Counted from the stretch's first letter, positions 50,829-61,231 are shown. The stretch: 64,000 bases of DNA from GWE2-42-39 sp963668595 (GCA_963668595.1 OY764876.1:1116001-1180000); one strand, 5' to 3'. The notes: generated from the letters alone by a model not told the origin. Numbers and translations are program-made.

Positions 50829-52709
50829 TTATTCCATAAACCGGATTGCCATCAGGCTAATATCGTCAGTTTGCTTATTGGTGCCTTTAAAACTTTTCAA
50901 GTTCGTTTCAATTTTGTGCACCAGCTCTTTGCAAGCAGTCCCTTTCATTTGCTCCAGAATACTTTCCAGACGTTTCTGCCCAAAAATCTGATCTTCCGGA
51001 TTGCGACAATCAATAACACCATCCGTATATAGAAAAATCATGTCTCCCTTCCTCAATACGTTTGAACTACTTGAATAGCTTTTATTTGCATAGATACCTG
51101 CGGGCAAGCCATGCGTTTCGCTCAACATTTCAAGTTCTCCTGAATGACGTAACAAATAGGGATGGTTGTGCGCAGCGTTGCAATAATCCAAAATTCCGGT
51201 ACTTATATCCAGAATTCCGACAAACAAAGTGATAAAATGCTGGTTGGTATTCCGTTGACTCAGTTTCTTGTTCATTAATTCAACAATATGTTTCGACGAC
51301 AAGACATTAGAATTACTTTTTATCAATGTGTGGGCAACTGCCATAAATAAAGATGCAGGAATTCCTTTTCCCGACACATCGCCAATGGCAAAGAGCAGGT
51401 GATTTTTATCGATAAAGAAATAGTCGTACAAGTCGCCACCAATCGTTTGAGCAGGAGAAAGAACGGCAAAAATATCAATCTCGGGCCGATCGGGAAAAGC
51501 CGGATAGCCGGACGGAATAATCCCTGACTGTATTTCTTTTGCCGATTTCAGATCTTTTTCAATATTGCGCTTGTCTTTTTTGGATTGATTTTGCTCCTTC
51601 AATAACTCATCGTACCGGTTTTGCATTACTTCCAAACTCTCAACCAACGAGACTATTTCGTTATTTACCTGCACCGTTTTTTTTCCTCCCAGACTGAAGC
51701 TCTGAATATCTTTGGTTACTTGCAGCAGAGGTTCCAGCGTTTTGCGAACAACCCACACAAAAAGCAACACGATAATAATTATTCCGACCAGTGCCACCGA
51801 AACAATTTGCCTGAACACAAGCCATAAGTCATAAAATAATTCTTTTACCGGCACAATAATAATCAGTGTCCACTGGGTATATGGCATTGGCGCGTAGTAC
51901 AGCCACGATTTCTCGTAATTAAATGTTTCAGGATAAATTATCCCTGGAATGGACTTTCCGGCTTGTAACATATTTTTGAAAGCATTCACATCTCCCGGAA
52001 AAACTTTATCAGGAAGATCATAGATATTTTTACTCAATACCCATTCCTGATTCGGATGAGTAAGAAAAAGACCTTTTGAATCAATAATGGCAGCAAAACC
52101 TTCTTTACCTATTTGAATTCCGGAAACCAGGCGATTAATATTTTCAAGCTCCGTTTCGCAACAAACATATCCCACGGTATCCGTTTCACCGGAGCCGGCC
52201 AATGGCATACAATAAGCAATCAGTGCACTATTGGGCGAATATTCAGCATGATACGGATCAGTCCATTTTCCGACAATTCCGGGACAATGCTGTGAAAAAT
52301 TAAAAAGTGGCATCGTTCCCCGATGGGTAATTATTTGCGTATTTTGACGCACAGTGCTATGTCCGGCCTGCAATTTTTCCGAAGCAAATTCAGGCAAAAT
52401 CAACACATGCATCCCCGAAATACTCGGATTCGATTCAAGCACCTGCTTTAGAAAAAAATCAAGATCGTTGTGTTGATAATAGTACAGAGCCTGATTAGCA
52501 ACATTGCGAGTTATTTCCTGTGTGGTAACAATTGGGCGGGCAACGTTTGTAATAATCAGTTTACTCTGATTGATTGCACTTTCCTCAATACGTTCGGTTA
52601 ACAAACGCTTGCTGTAAGTGTAATTTATTATTACAATGACTGATATTACAATCACTGCAATAGAAAGTATATAAACACTTAATCTGTATGAAATCCGTTT
52701 CTTATTCAT
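50829..52709 (-). CDS. Membrane sensor PP2C-type (SpoIIE) protein phosphatase
   Basis: 626 residues from the ATG at 52,709, chosen because NKKRISYRLSVYILSIAVIVISVIVIINYTYSK begins a first membrane span. A periplasmic Cache-type sensor domain (about 35-295), a second span (IVSVALVGIIIIVLLFVWVV), a HAMP-like linker, a coiled coil (about 375-400), and a SpoIIE phosphatase domain (about 410-626) with AIGDVSGKGIPASLFMA and FLYTDGVIDCRN metal motifs follow. It would dephosphorylate an anti-sigma-antagonist-type partner in response to a periplasmic signal. No partner gene is adjacent. Confidence 0.9.
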   Translation of the reverse strand: MNKKRISYRLSVYILSIAVIVISVIVIINYTYSKRLLTERIEESAINQSKLIITNVARPIVTTQEITRNVANQALYYYQHNDLDFFLKQVLESNPSISGMHVLILPEFASEKLQAGHSTVRQNTQIITHRGTMPLFNFSQHCPGIVGKWTDPYHAEYSPNSALIAYCMPLAGSGETDTVGYVCCETELENINRLVSGIQIGKEGFAAIIDSKGLFLTHPNQEWVLSKNIYDLPDKVFPGDVNAFKNMLQAGKSIPGIIYPETFNYEKSWLYYAPMPYTQWTLIIIVPVKELFYDLWLVFRQIVSVALVGIIIIVLLFVWVVRKTLEPLLQVTKDIQSFSLGGKKTVQVNNEIVSLVESLEVMQNRYDELLKEQNQSKKDKRNIEKDLKSAKEIQSGIIPSGYPAFPDRPEIDIFAVLSPAQTIGGDLYDYFFIDKNHLLFAIGDVSGKGIPASLFMAVAHTLIKSNSNVLSSKHIVELMNKKLSQRNTNQHFITLFVGILDISTGILDYCNAAHNHPYLLRHSGELEMLSETHGLPAGIYANKSYSSSSNVLRKGDMIFLYTDGVIDCRNPEDQIFGQKRLESILEQMKGTACKELVHKIETNLKSFKGTNKQTDDISLMAIRFME

Positions 52710-52800
52710 TCCCTTTCCTAAAACACAAAACAAGTTACAAAAAAGGAATTTACCATAGAACAAATCCTTCTATTTTTTTGACTTTCGCTTATTCATGAAA

Positions 52801-52830
52801 AAGCAAAAGCCGAAGCATTGCCCCGGCTTT
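52801..52830 (-). terminator. Terminator of fabG
   Basis: 7-bp stem AAAGCCG / CGGCTTT with an 11-nt loop and a T-rich tail on the minus strand. Confidence 0.6.
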
Positions 52831-52857
52831 CCTGTATTTTTTTCAAAAAACGAATGA

Positions 52858-53604
52858 TTACGTATTCATCGCTCCGCAAACGTTGATAACCTGTCCGCTT
52901 ACATACGAAGACAAATCCGAAGCAAGGAACAAAGCTGTTTTTGCTACTTCTTCTGGAGTTCCTCCACGTTTCATCGGAATATTGGCTTCCCATGCCTTGC
53001 GTGCATCTTCCGGTATTTTAGCAGTCATTTCAGTAATAATGAAACCCGGAGCAATTGCATTACTGCGAATGCCACGTGAACCAAGTTCTTTGGCAATTGA
53101 TTTTGTAAACCCAAGAATACCTGCTTTGGATGCAGAGTAATTAGATTGTCCGGCATTTCCGCTCACACCAACAACTGAACTCAGGTTAATAATAGAACCT
53201 GACTTTTGTTTGAGCATTGTTTTTTGAGCTGCTTTAGTAAAGTTAAATACTGATTTCAGGTTTACATTAATTACAGCGTCCCACTGATCCTCAGTCATAC
53301 GCATTAGCAGAGTATCCTTCGTGATTCCTGCGTTATTTACCAATATATCAATACCACCAAAATCTTCAGCAATGGCAGTTACTACTTTGTCAGTTTCTTC
53401 AAAACTGGCAGCATTCGAAGCATAACCTTTTGCTTTAACGCCTAATGCAGAAAGTTCAGCTTCGGTTGCCTGCATATTTTCGTCGGCAAACAAATCGGTG
53501 AAAGCAATATTACAGCCTTCTTCAGCAAATTTAAGTGCAATGGCTTTCCCGATTCCTCGTGAAGCGCCTGTTACAATTGCAGTTTTACCTTCTAATAACT
53601 TCAT
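52858..53604 (-). CDS. fabG: 3-oxoacyl-[acyl-carrier-protein] reductase
   Basis: 248 residues of the SDR family. NADPH-binding TGASRGIGKAIA (about 12-23), NNAGITKDTLLMRMTEDQWDAVINVNLKSVFNFTKA, catalytic Ser in INLSSVVGVSGN, YSASKAG (Tyr and Lys), and NAIAPGFIITEMTAKIPE are all the standard FabG sequence. Reduces 3-oxoacyl-ACP in fatty acid elongation. Monocistronic here. Confidence 0.94.
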   Translation of the reverse strand: MKLLEGKTAIVTGASRGIGKAIALKFAEEGCNIAFTDLFADENMQATEAELSALGVKAKGYASNAASFEETDKVVTAIAEDFGGIDILVNNAGITKDTLLMRMTEDQWDAVINVNLKSVFNFTKAAQKTMLKQKSGSIINLSSVVGVSGNAGQSNYSASKAGILGFTKSIAKELGSRGIRSNAIAPGFIITEMTAKIPEDARKAWEANIPMKRGGTPEEVAKTALFLASDLSSYVSGQVINVCGAMNT

Positions 53605-53798
53605 GTTTTTGAATTTTTATTTTAGCTGAACAAAGATAGCAGAATGATCTGTCATGCTTCCGACGCAGGGCTTTTTTTTCTATTTTGAAGGTATTTCCGC
53701 TCCACAATTGTCAAAAAATCGACTTTCCATGTAAAAAATTTCGTTTTCAAAATCGATCACACAAGCATGCCTTTCTGAGTCGGAGTAGGAAAAAACTT

Positions 53799-53806
53799 TA
53801 TATTTG
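53799..53806 (+). promoter_or_regulatory. -7 box of glf
   Basis: TATATTTG fits TAnnTTTG, 22 bp before the ATG of glf. Confidence 0.6.
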
Positions 53807-53828
53807 TCAGAAATGAAAACAATATTCG

Positions 53829-54929
53829 ATGTATGACTTTATTATTGCAGGGGCAGGACTTTACGGTGCTGTGTTTGCGCACGAGGCCGAAAAAAAAGGA
53901 AAAAAATGTTTGGTTGTTGAGAAACGGGAACACACCGGAGGAAATATTTATTGCAAGCAAATAAACGGAATTAATGTTCACTACTATGGTGCGCATATTT
54001 TTCATACAAACAACGAACAAATCTGGCAATACGTAAATCAGTTTGTACGCTTCAACAATTACGTCAATTCGCCAATCGCTAACTTTCAGGGCGAATTATA
54101 CAATCTTCCATTCAACATGAACACTTTCTACCAGCTATGGAAAGTAAAAACGCCGGAAGAAGCACTGCAAAAAATAGACGAACAACGAGCAAAATATAAG
54201 CACCTGCAACCAGCAAACCTCGAAGAAATGGCTTTAAGTCTGGTGGGTGAAGATATTTATTTCAAACTAATAAAAGGATACACCGAAAAACAATGGGGCA
54301 AGGCAGCTACTGAGCTACCAGCATTTATTATTCAGCGTATTCCGTTGCGTTTTACCTTCGACAATAATTATTTCAACGATCCGTACCAGGGAATACCTAT
54401 TGGTGGTTATAATCCGTTGATCGACTCGTTGCTAGAAAAAACGGAAGTGATTCTGAATACCGACTTCCTGAAACAAAAAGATGAATTTCTAGCTCTGGGA
54501 AAAAAGATCATTTACACCGGCGAAATTGATCGCTATTTCAACTATTGCTATGGAAAGCTGGAATACCGAAGCCTGATTTTTGAGCATGAAACATTACCCG
54601 GAATAGCTAATTTCCAAGGAAATGCGGTTTTCAACTACACCGAAAAAGACGTTCCGTACACACGCATACTGGAACACAAGCACTTTGAATTCGGAAAACA
54701 AGCAGATACGGTAATTACCCGCGAATATTCTGCTGATTTTACGGGAGAAAACGATCCGTATTATCCAATCAACAATCTTACCAACAATGCTCTACACCAG
54801 CAATACAAGCAGCTAGCAGGAGCACACCCACAACTTCATTTCGGTGGACGATTGGGTGCTTACAAGTATTACAATATGGATCAGGTGATTGAAGCAGCAT
54901 TGAATGACACGAAAATTCTTATTCCATAA
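53829..54929 (+). CDS. glf: UDP-galactopyranose mutase
   Basis: 366 residues. FAD enzyme converting UDP-galactopyranose to UDP-galactofuranose. The N-terminal FIIAGAGLYGAVFAHEAEKKGKKCLVVEKREHTGGNIY is the FAD motif, NVHYYGAHIFHTNNEQIWQYVNQF the substrate region, and IKGYTEKQWGKAATELPAFIIQRIPLRF and GRLGAYKYYNMDQVI are characteristic. It supplies Galf for surface glycans and is followed after 5 bp by a DUF4422 gene. Confidence 0.97.
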   Translation: MYDFIIAGAGLYGAVFAHEAEKKGKKCLVVEKREHTGGNIYCKQINGINVHYYGAHIFHTNNEQIWQYVNQFVRFNNYVNSPIANFQGELYNLPFNMNTFYQLWKVKTPEEALQKIDEQRAKYKHLQPANLEEMALSLVGEDIYFKLIKGYTEKQWGKAATELPAFIIQRIPLRFTFDNNYFNDPYQGIPIGGYNPLIDSLLEKTEVILNTDFLKQKDEFLALGKKIIYTGEIDRYFNYCYGKLEYRSLIFEHETLPGIANFQGNAVFNYTEKDVPYTRILEHKHFEFGKQADTVITREYSADFTGENDPYYPINNLTNNALHQQYKQLAGAHPQLHFGGRLGAYKYYNMDQVIEAALNDTKILIP

Positions 54930-54934
54930 TTACC

Positions 54935-55723
54935 ATGAGTATTTTTATCGCTTTTCATAAAGAATATCCGCAACTAACCGTTGATGCAGCCTATCAGCCG
55001 TTGCATGTAGGGAAAAGTCTTTCAAACAAAGAATTAGGTTTTCAGGGAGACAATCAGGGTGATCATATTTCAGAAAAAAATCCATTCTACTCAGAATTAA
55101 CGGGTTTATACTGGATATGGAAAAATACTCAATCGGAATGGGTAGGTTTATCGCATTACAGGCGTTTCTTCTTCTACCAATCCCCTACTTTGCCAATGAA
55201 AATGAAAAAACTTGGCGAATATTTTATTGGGCAGGGGAAAAAGCGATCAGGAATTTTCTACTCATCAAACAAAAACGATGCACAATTGATCCTCTCCGGC
55301 AACGAAGTTAATCAACTATTCAGCGATTGCGATGCGATTGTACCAATGAGCCGAAAAATGAACTATTCGGTATGGGAACAATACAATCGGCGCCACCTGA
55401 TTAAAGACCTGGAAACAACTCAAACCATTATAAAAGAGTTATATCCTGACTACCAGGCTTCGTTTGATCAAGTGATGAAAAAGAAAGAACTGTTTTCGTG
55501 CAACATGTTTGTGATGAAACGAAAACAGTTCGATCAGTATATGGAATGGCTCTTTAGCATTTTGTTCGAACTGGAAAAAAGAACCGATATTTCGGCCTAC
55601 GATAATTATCAGAAACGATTATTTGGCTTTGTTTCAGAACGATTATTTGATGTATGGCTTACCCATTCGAAGTTAAAAGTTAAAAATCTTCCCGTTGTTT
55701 ATTTCAAACACCTGAAAGTATAA
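54935..55723 (+). CDS. DUF4422 glycosyltransferase-like protein
   Basis: 262 residues. SIFIAFHKEYP at the N-terminus and ELTGLYWIWKN with GLSHYRRFFFY are hallmarks of DUF4422, a predicted glycosyltransferase family often found next to glf. SCNMFVMKRKQFDQYMEWLFSILFELEKR follows. With glf upstream, transfer of galactofuranose is the simplest guess. Not proven. Confidence 0.87.
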   Translation: MSIFIAFHKEYPQLTVDAAYQPLHVGKSLSNKELGFQGDNQGDHISEKNPFYSELTGLYWIWKNTQSEWVGLSHYRRFFFYQSPTLPMKMKKLGEYFIGQGKKRSGIFYSSNKNDAQLILSGNEVNQLFSDCDAIVPMSRKMNYSVWEQYNRRHLIKDLETTQTIIKELYPDYQASFDQVMKKKELFSCNMFVMKRKQFDQYMEWLFSILFELEKRTDISAYDNYQKRLFGFVSERLFDVWLTHSKLKVKNLPVVYFKHLKV

Positions 55724-55728
55724 ACTTG

Positions 55729-56805
55729 CTACCACCCCCGGTAAAACCGATAACGCAAACTGTTGCTTATCTTCGCTAACGACTCGTGTAATTTACCCCG
55801 GCGATGTTTTCCGACTTCAATTTCGCGAATACGCTCTTCCATAAAACTGATTTTACAGGCATCTGAATTATCCCAAAGCAGCGTTAATCGTTCGCCTACA
55901 AAGCTCCGGTAAGTTTCGTATATCTCTGCCAGTATCGATTTATTAAACAGACGCTGATTGTAGAAGAACAAATGTACCATAGGAACATTACGCATCGAAT
56001 AATTGCGTTTGTTATGATTCTGGCAGTACAAATGCCACATTTTCTCGTCTGTTTTCGAGCCATTATACACCTTTCCCCACTCTTCTTTTCTGAAAAACAT
56101 ACATCCTATCGAATACCGAAGCTGATTGCTGATTTCCTTTTCAGAAAGCCCTTCCGTTTTATCAATAAAAGTCTGAGGTTGCAAGCTCGTTTTTCGATGA
56201 ATCCAGCGAGCTAAATGCGGAAATTGCCAAACAGTACCAAAACCGCCCCTTCCAATTTGCGGACAAGTGATCTTTTCTTCCTTCATATAGCCTTTTATAT
56301 TTTTACCGGCAATGGTATGCTTCGGAATCAGCGACTGGTATTCTTCTTTCAGCCCCATTATCTCAACAATTTCTGCAAATCCCCACGGATTATTATTGAT
56401 TAAGCCTGTAACATAACCCAAATCCGGAGAATCGTATTTCGCAAAGCAAGCGGCAAGATTATCAATCCAATCGTCAGTAATCGGGAAAACATCATCATCT
56501 ATTTTACAGATATATTCAAACTTATTAAGTTGCTGCGAATAAATCAGGTCGCCCAATGCCTGATATGGGAAACTCGGTTTTACCCAATTCACATAAATAA
56601 ACCGACCGGGAAACATTTTGCTGTAAATCTGCCCTATTTCCTTAACACGATCGGCATCAAAAGTATCCGACATACTATTCGGCAAGAAGTAGATTGGTAC
56701 ATTTTCCGGAGTGCGGATCAACAAATTAGCTACAGTAAGTTGTGTACTTTCATAGTCGTTGCAAGCCAACAGGACAATGCAGGTTTTATCAAGAATCACG
56801 TTCAT
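55729..56805 (-). CDS. Glycosyltransferase, GT-A fold
   Basis: 358 residues. The N-terminal TCIVLLACNDYESTQLTVANLLIRTPENVPIYFL and the metal motif in YICKIDDDVFPI (about residues 96-107) mark a GT-A (GT2-like) glycosyltransferase. GRGGFGTVWQFP is a probable acceptor loop. The C-terminal segment is basic (HRRGKLHESLAKISNSLRYRFYRGW). It is convergent with the DUF4422 gene (5-bp gap) and probably belongs to the same glycan. Confidence 0.8.
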   Translation of the reverse strand: MNVILDKTCIVLLACNDYESTQLTVANLLIRTPENVPIYFLPNSMSDTFDADRVKEIGQIYSKMFPGRFIYVNWVKPSFPYQALGDLIYSQQLNKFEYICKIDDDVFPITDDWIDNLAACFAKYDSPDLGYVTGLINNNPWGFAEIVEIMGLKEEYQSLIPKHTIAGKNIKGYMKEEKITCPQIGRGGFGTVWQFPHLARWIHRKTSLQPQTFIDKTEGLSEKEISNQLRYSIGCMFFRKEEWGKVYNGSKTDEKMWHLYCQNHNKRNYSMRNVPMVHLFFYNQRLFNKSILAEIYETYRSFVGERLTLLWDNSDACKISFMEERIREIEVGKHRRGKLHESLAKISNSLRYRFYRGW

Positions 56806-56898
56806 TTCATTTCTTTTTCAGGGAGCCAAATGTAGCTTCTTTAGTCTTCGTTTTTGCATCAAACGCGCTCCAATGCTGAAATATTTTGAATTAATAGG

Positions 56899-56906
56899 TA
56901 CTTTTG
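56899..56906 (+). promoter_or_regulatory. -7 box of mnmE
   Basis: TACTTTTG fits TAnnTTTG, 17 bp upstream of the ATG at 56,924. It excludes the upstream extension of the frame. Confidence 0.6.
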
Positions 56907-56923
56907 TCGCAAACACAGTAACG

Positions 56924-58321
56924 ATGATCGATCAATCAACCATATGCGCCATTGCTACTTCGCCGGGAATGGGAGCCATTGCCACCATACGTGTGGCTGG
57001 AGATCAGGCGATTTCTATTACCGACCTTATTTTCGAATCGCCCAAAACCGGCAAAAAGCTGACTGACCAGCAGGCCAATTCACTGCATTTCGGACGAATT
57101 GTTGATAACAACGACATTATCGACGAAGTAGTGGTTGCTCTGTTTCGGGCACCGCATTCGTTCACGGGCGAAAATATTATCGAGATTTCCTGTCATGGTT
57201 CAGTGTATATTCAGCAACGTATTTTGCAACTACTCATCGCCAAAGGCGCACGCATGGCTCGTCCGGGCGAATTTACGCAGCGGGCTTTCCTGAATGGAAA
57301 GATGGATTTATCGCAGGCCGAAGCGGTTGCCGATTTGATTTTTTCGACCAACGCATCAGCACATAAAGTAGCCTTGAAACAAATGCGTGGAGGTTTTTCA
57401 GGAGAAATCAGCAAACTACGTGGCGAATTGCTCCATTTCATCGCATTGGTGGAGCTTGAACTCGATTTCAGCGAAGAAGATGTGGAATTTGCTGATCGCA
57501 GACAATTGGTTGAGCTAACCGAGAAGATTGAGGGTTTACTGAAAAAACTGGCCAACTCATTCCGTTTGGGAAATGCCATTAAAAACGGGGTGCCTGTGGC
57601 TATTGTAGGCGAAACCAACGTAGGCAAATCAACTCTTCTGAACGCATTGCTGAATGAAGAAAAAGCCATTGTTTCGGATATTCACGGAACCACCCGCGAT
57701 GTAATTGAAGATGTGGTGAATATTGATGGAACTGCTTTCCGTTTTTTCGACACCGCAGGACTGCGCGAAACCACCGACACCATTGAAAGCATTGGTATTG
57801 AACGTAGTTATAACAAGCTGGAACAAGCTGAGATTGTATTGCTGGTTGTCGATTTAATGAATCCGCTTGCTCTCGTCCTCGAACGAATCGGTAAAATACG
57901 CGAACGCATTGCCAGCCAGCATTTAATTATTGTTGGCAACAAAGCCGATCTGGCAGGCAAAGAGCGCATCAAAGCACTGATTGATGCAATAGAACTTGCG
58001 GAACAGGAAGACATTGTATTTATTTCAGCGAAAAACAAGCAAAATATTGATTCACTGACCGAGCTACTGAAAGAAAAAACCGGACTAAACGAGCTGGATA
58101 GTGGCGATGTAGTAGTTACCAATCTTCGTCATTACGAAGCGTTGACCCGCGCACACGAAGCTGTATTACGAGTGGTTGGTGGATTACATGCCGGTATTTC
58201 AGGCGATTTTCTGGCTCAGGACATCCGTGAATGCCTTCATTATTTAGGCGAAATCACCGGCGAAATTAGCACTGACGAAGTACTTGGACATATCTTTAAG
58301 CATTTCTGTATTGGAAAGTAA
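56924..58321 (+). CDS. mnmE: tRNA modification GTPase MnmE
   Basis: 465 residues from the ATG at 56,924. N-terminal folate-binding domain (STICAIATSPGMGAIATIRVAG), helical domain, inserted G domain with GETNVGKSTLLNAL, DTAGLRET and GNKADL (G1, G3, G4), and the C-terminal CIGK with the catalytic Cys. With MnmG it modifies U34 of tRNAs. The open frame continues upstream for 55 codons, but the promoter lies within that part, so the shorter start is right. Confidence 0.96.
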   Translation: MIDQSTICAIATSPGMGAIATIRVAGDQAISITDLIFESPKTGKKLTDQQANSLHFGRIVDNNDIIDEVVVALFRAPHSFTGENIIEISCHGSVYIQQRILQLLIAKGARMARPGEFTQRAFLNGKMDLSQAEAVADLIFSTNASAHKVALKQMRGGFSGEISKLRGELLHFIALVELELDFSEEDVEFADRRQLVELTEKIEGLLKKLANSFRLGNAIKNGVPVAIVGETNVGKSTLLNALLNEEKAIVSDIHGTTRDVIEDVVNIDGTAFRFFDTAGLRETTDTIESIGIERSYNKLEQAEIVLLVVDLMNPLALVLERIGKIRERIASQHLIIVGNKADLAGKERIKALIDAIELAEQEDIVFISAKNKQNIDSLTELLKEKTGLNELDSGDVVVTNLRHYEALTRAHEAVLRVVGGLHAGISGDFLAQDIRECLHYLGEITGEISTDEVLGHIFKHFCIGK

Positions 58322-58333
58322 ATAACGTCCCCA

Positions 58334-61231
58334 CTACAGCGTCGACAGGTTTACCGAGAATAAAAATTCGAACTGAAAGTCCTGCATGTCGGGACGATAA
58401 ATACTGCGGACACCCACTTCAAGCGGAGCATACAAGCGCAAAACATGAATGTCGGACTGCAACTCCACTCCCATCGACTGCATCGTGCGATTTTGTGATT
58501 GAGTAATATTTCCTTCGGACGAGAATAAAGGCACGGTGAGTTGTGCATAATCGTAAAAAAGCGATGCTCTCAGTCGTTTCAGGTAAAGCAGTTTCCCCAA
58601 GTTCCAATCAGGATAAGCAATCGGGAAACTATAGTCCGACACAAACGAAAACATTTCAGTGTTTTGCAATTTATAATATCCGCGAGGAATACGCACCAAA
58701 TCCGAAAACCCGTTTCTTCCTGACAATTCTTTTTGCTGCCAGCCCTGGTACAAGCGGAGTCCGTGGTTCTTGAGTAATCCCAGGAAATACCAATACGACT
58801 GTGCAGCCAGAATATGTCCGAATTCAATATCGCCGGCCGGCGACAGATTGTAATTCAGCATAAAAGCCTGTCCCCAGCGTGATTGCAAATCGCGTTGAGC
58901 TGATTGCTGCAAATTATGGAAGTAGAGACGAAGTCCCAGTTTCTGGTAATTTCCGCGAAAAAATGCATCGGGTGTGCTGGTATCATGATCAAGCTGAGTG
59001 AGTTCGTACTGAATTTCGGGCCGAAGCAAGCGCGAAAATCTTCCCGAGCTCAGATTCAATGGTAGTTTTATATTCAGATCAATATTTTTTTCATTCCAGG
59101 TATAACGTTTCACAAGCGTGTCCTGCTTGATTACCTGGTGATTTGCATTCAAGGTTTGCGTAATCTGATAATACTCGGAAGCCCGTTTACCGGTGTAACC
59201 ATTCAGTTCGATTACCGGATACCAGCCCGAATAGCGCACCCCTGCGACGAAGCGTCCTGTTTTTTCAGAAGTCTCATAATCGTAGCCTGCATGCACCACT
59301 GTTGTACCCAATTTGTTCTGAGAAAAGAATGATACTCCCGGTCGCGTATCCTGTTCATCTGCATCGACATACAAAGGAGCCCAACTGTGCAAATTCAGTG
59401 CATGTGCCAGCTTGCCATACCGTTTCGACTCGTACGATACACTGTCGGGCTTGTGCAGCGTCAATTTTCCCTGTAATTGAGCCGATAAATTATCCGCCAG
59501 CTCAAATTTCGCCTCAGGAAAACGGTCGATTTTTAAATCATCGCGATTCGAAATGTTTGCCTTTTCAATTCGAAAACCATCCGACGAATAATTACTGAAA
59601 AGAAGTGCTTTTCCATCCGCAGAAACCGAAGGCAATACCGCTCCAAATGGCACCGAAGTAATGCGGTACTTTTCACCCGTTTCCGGATTAAGCGCATAAA
59701 TATTGTCGATGCCGGAAAATGATGAAGCAAAATAGAGCAAACCATCGCGGAATTCCGGATTCTTCGTGTCGTAAAACGACGAGGGCAGTAATCGCCGGAG
59801 TGCAGTCTCTCCTATTTTCCATTCGGCCAAATATTTTCCTGACCGATCCAGCGCGACAAAAAATATTTTATCACCGGTATCATTCCAGCATGGCGTAAAA
59901 ATGTAGTCATTTTCAGCGATATGAAACTGCTGCAAACGTTCACCCGATTGCAAACTGAATACCGAGAGATAACACTGATTCTTGCTATCGACCTCTACGG
60001 CTGCAAATGAGTTCAAATCGGGAGAAATTCGTGGTGCAAAAATCTTATTCTCCGTATGAATTGTTTGCTTTTGCCTGGTGTCGCGATTGAAAATACAAAT
60101 TACAGAACGATCGGCATGTGCCCAGCGCAAATCAGTACGCCGTTCCGACCAAATCAGCAGATTTCCTTCCGCCGACAGCGATTCTTCGAACAACTGACCC
60201 GGAATACAAACCACCTGCTCCTGCCCTTTTGTATCAATATTTACAATGCGGGAAATATCCTCCATCGATTCACGCAAGGCAATCACACCATCCTTACACT
60301 CTTTGGCATAGCGATAACTTACAAAATCAGCCGACAAAGGCGAAACCATTTCATAAGTTTGCACGTTTGCCTTTGCTATTTCATTGATCCAGTCGTTTTT
60401 TAATGTCGAAAAAAGCTGTTTGTATAAATTATTCTGATTCAAGCCTGTTTCTTTTTTCAGAGTAGCATTCAATGGCGAAACAGACCAAGGGCGACGTGCT
60501 GCCCGATCGAAACCCTTTATCCACAACGATGAACCATATTTTTCGCGGGCTTTGGCCGTAAGCCAGTAGCCCAGATGGTAGTGATTGGGAACATAATTGG
60601 CATACGAGCCCAAATACGATTTACTGAGCGAACAAATATCTTTCTCAACCACCAATGCTTTGGTCTCCATCAGAAACGAAGGCAAACGACCACGCCCGGT
60701 TTCTGTAAATGCTGTTTCGTTTGCAACAGCCTCGCCTTCGAGCAACCAAAAAGGCAAATAAGCTCCAACAACAATTGCAGCAGCCTGCTCGCCCAGCAAA
60801 GCTTTCAGCAAAAAAGGAAGCGACTGTTGTACCTGATCCATTTGCATTACGTGCGTGAATTCGTGAACAGCCAGTTGTTCGAGCCAGTCCTGCGCATAAA
60901 TTTGCTGATGCGGGGTAGTAAAAAATTCGACACGCTTGGGAGCCCAGGCAACCAACGCATTCGATTTTACCGTTTGCGTATGCAACACTACCGATATTTT
61001 TTTTGGCGATTGCTGCAAATTGAGCGAAGCATAAGCGTAAACCTGCTCGAAAACGTAGGCCAATCGTTGTGCTTCCGTTTCAAAATCCGCTGGATAAATC
61101 AGCTGAAAATTTTCAGTATTAATTTGTCGCCATTTGAGCGATGCAGGGTCTTGTCCGGTTTCGTAATACTGCCCCTTCGCACCGAATGACACACACAACA
61201 ATACACTTAATAAATAGCTGATTTTCTTCAT
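58334..61231 (-). CDS. Exported zinc-protease/beta-propeller outer-membrane protein
   Basis: 965 residues from the ATG at 61,231; a start three codons upstream is also open. A signal peptide (ISYLLSVLLCVSFGAKGQ) precedes a peptidase MA-like domain with the zinc motif VHEFTHVMQ (HExxH, H123-x3-H127 in this numbering). A TolB/WD40-like propeller follows (about 280-590, with repeats such as FAPRISPDLNSFAAVEVD and GAVLPSVSADGKALLFSNYSSDG). The last 350 residues look like outer-membrane beta-strands ending in FEFLFSVNLSTL. It is divergent from the TonB receptor gene. Confidence 0.85.
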   Translation of the reverse strand: MKKISYLLSVLLCVSFGAKGQYYETGQDPASLKWRQINTENFQLIYPADFETEAQRLAYVFEQVYAYASLNLQQSPKKISVVLHTQTVKSNALVAWAPKRVEFFTTPHQQIYAQDWLEQLAVHEFTHVMQMDQVQQSLPFLLKALLGEQAAAIVVGAYLPFWLLEGEAVANETAFTETGRGRLPSFLMETKALVVEKDICSLSKSYLGSYANYVPNHYHLGYWLTAKAREKYGSSLWIKGFDRAARRPWSVSPLNATLKKETGLNQNNLYKQLFSTLKNDWINEIAKANVQTYEMVSPLSADFVSYRYAKECKDGVIALRESMEDISRIVNIDTKGQEQVVCIPGQLFEESLSAEGNLLIWSERRTDLRWAHADRSVICIFNRDTRQKQTIHTENKIFAPRISPDLNSFAAVEVDSKNQCYLSVFSLQSGERLQQFHIAENDYIFTPCWNDTGDKIFFVALDRSGKYLAEWKIGETALRRLLPSSFYDTKNPEFRDGLLYFASSFSGIDNIYALNPETGEKYRITSVPFGAVLPSVSADGKALLFSNYSSDGFRIEKANISNRDDLKIDRFPEAKFELADNLSAQLQGKLTLHKPDSVSYESKRYGKLAHALNLHSWAPLYVDADEQDTRPGVSFFSQNKLGTTVVHAGYDYETSEKTGRFVAGVRYSGWYPVIELNGYTGKRASEYYQITQTLNANHQVIKQDTLVKRYTWNEKNIDLNIKLPLNLSSGRFSRLLRPEIQYELTQLDHDTSTPDAFFRGNYQKLGLRLYFHNLQQSAQRDLQSRWGQAFMLNYNLSPAGDIEFGHILAAQSYWYFLGLLKNHGLRLYQGWQQKELSGRNGFSDLVRIPRGYYKLQNTEMFSFVSDYSFPIAYPDWNLGKLLYLKRLRASLFYDYAQLTVPLFSSEGNITQSQNRTMQSMGVELQSDIHVLRLYAPLEVGVRSIYRPDMQDFQFEFLFSVNLSTL

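Noticed and set aside
56759..56923. N-terminal extension of MnmE
   Set aside because: The -7 box at 56,899 and the canonical start of the family at MIDQSTICAIA place the start at 56,924.
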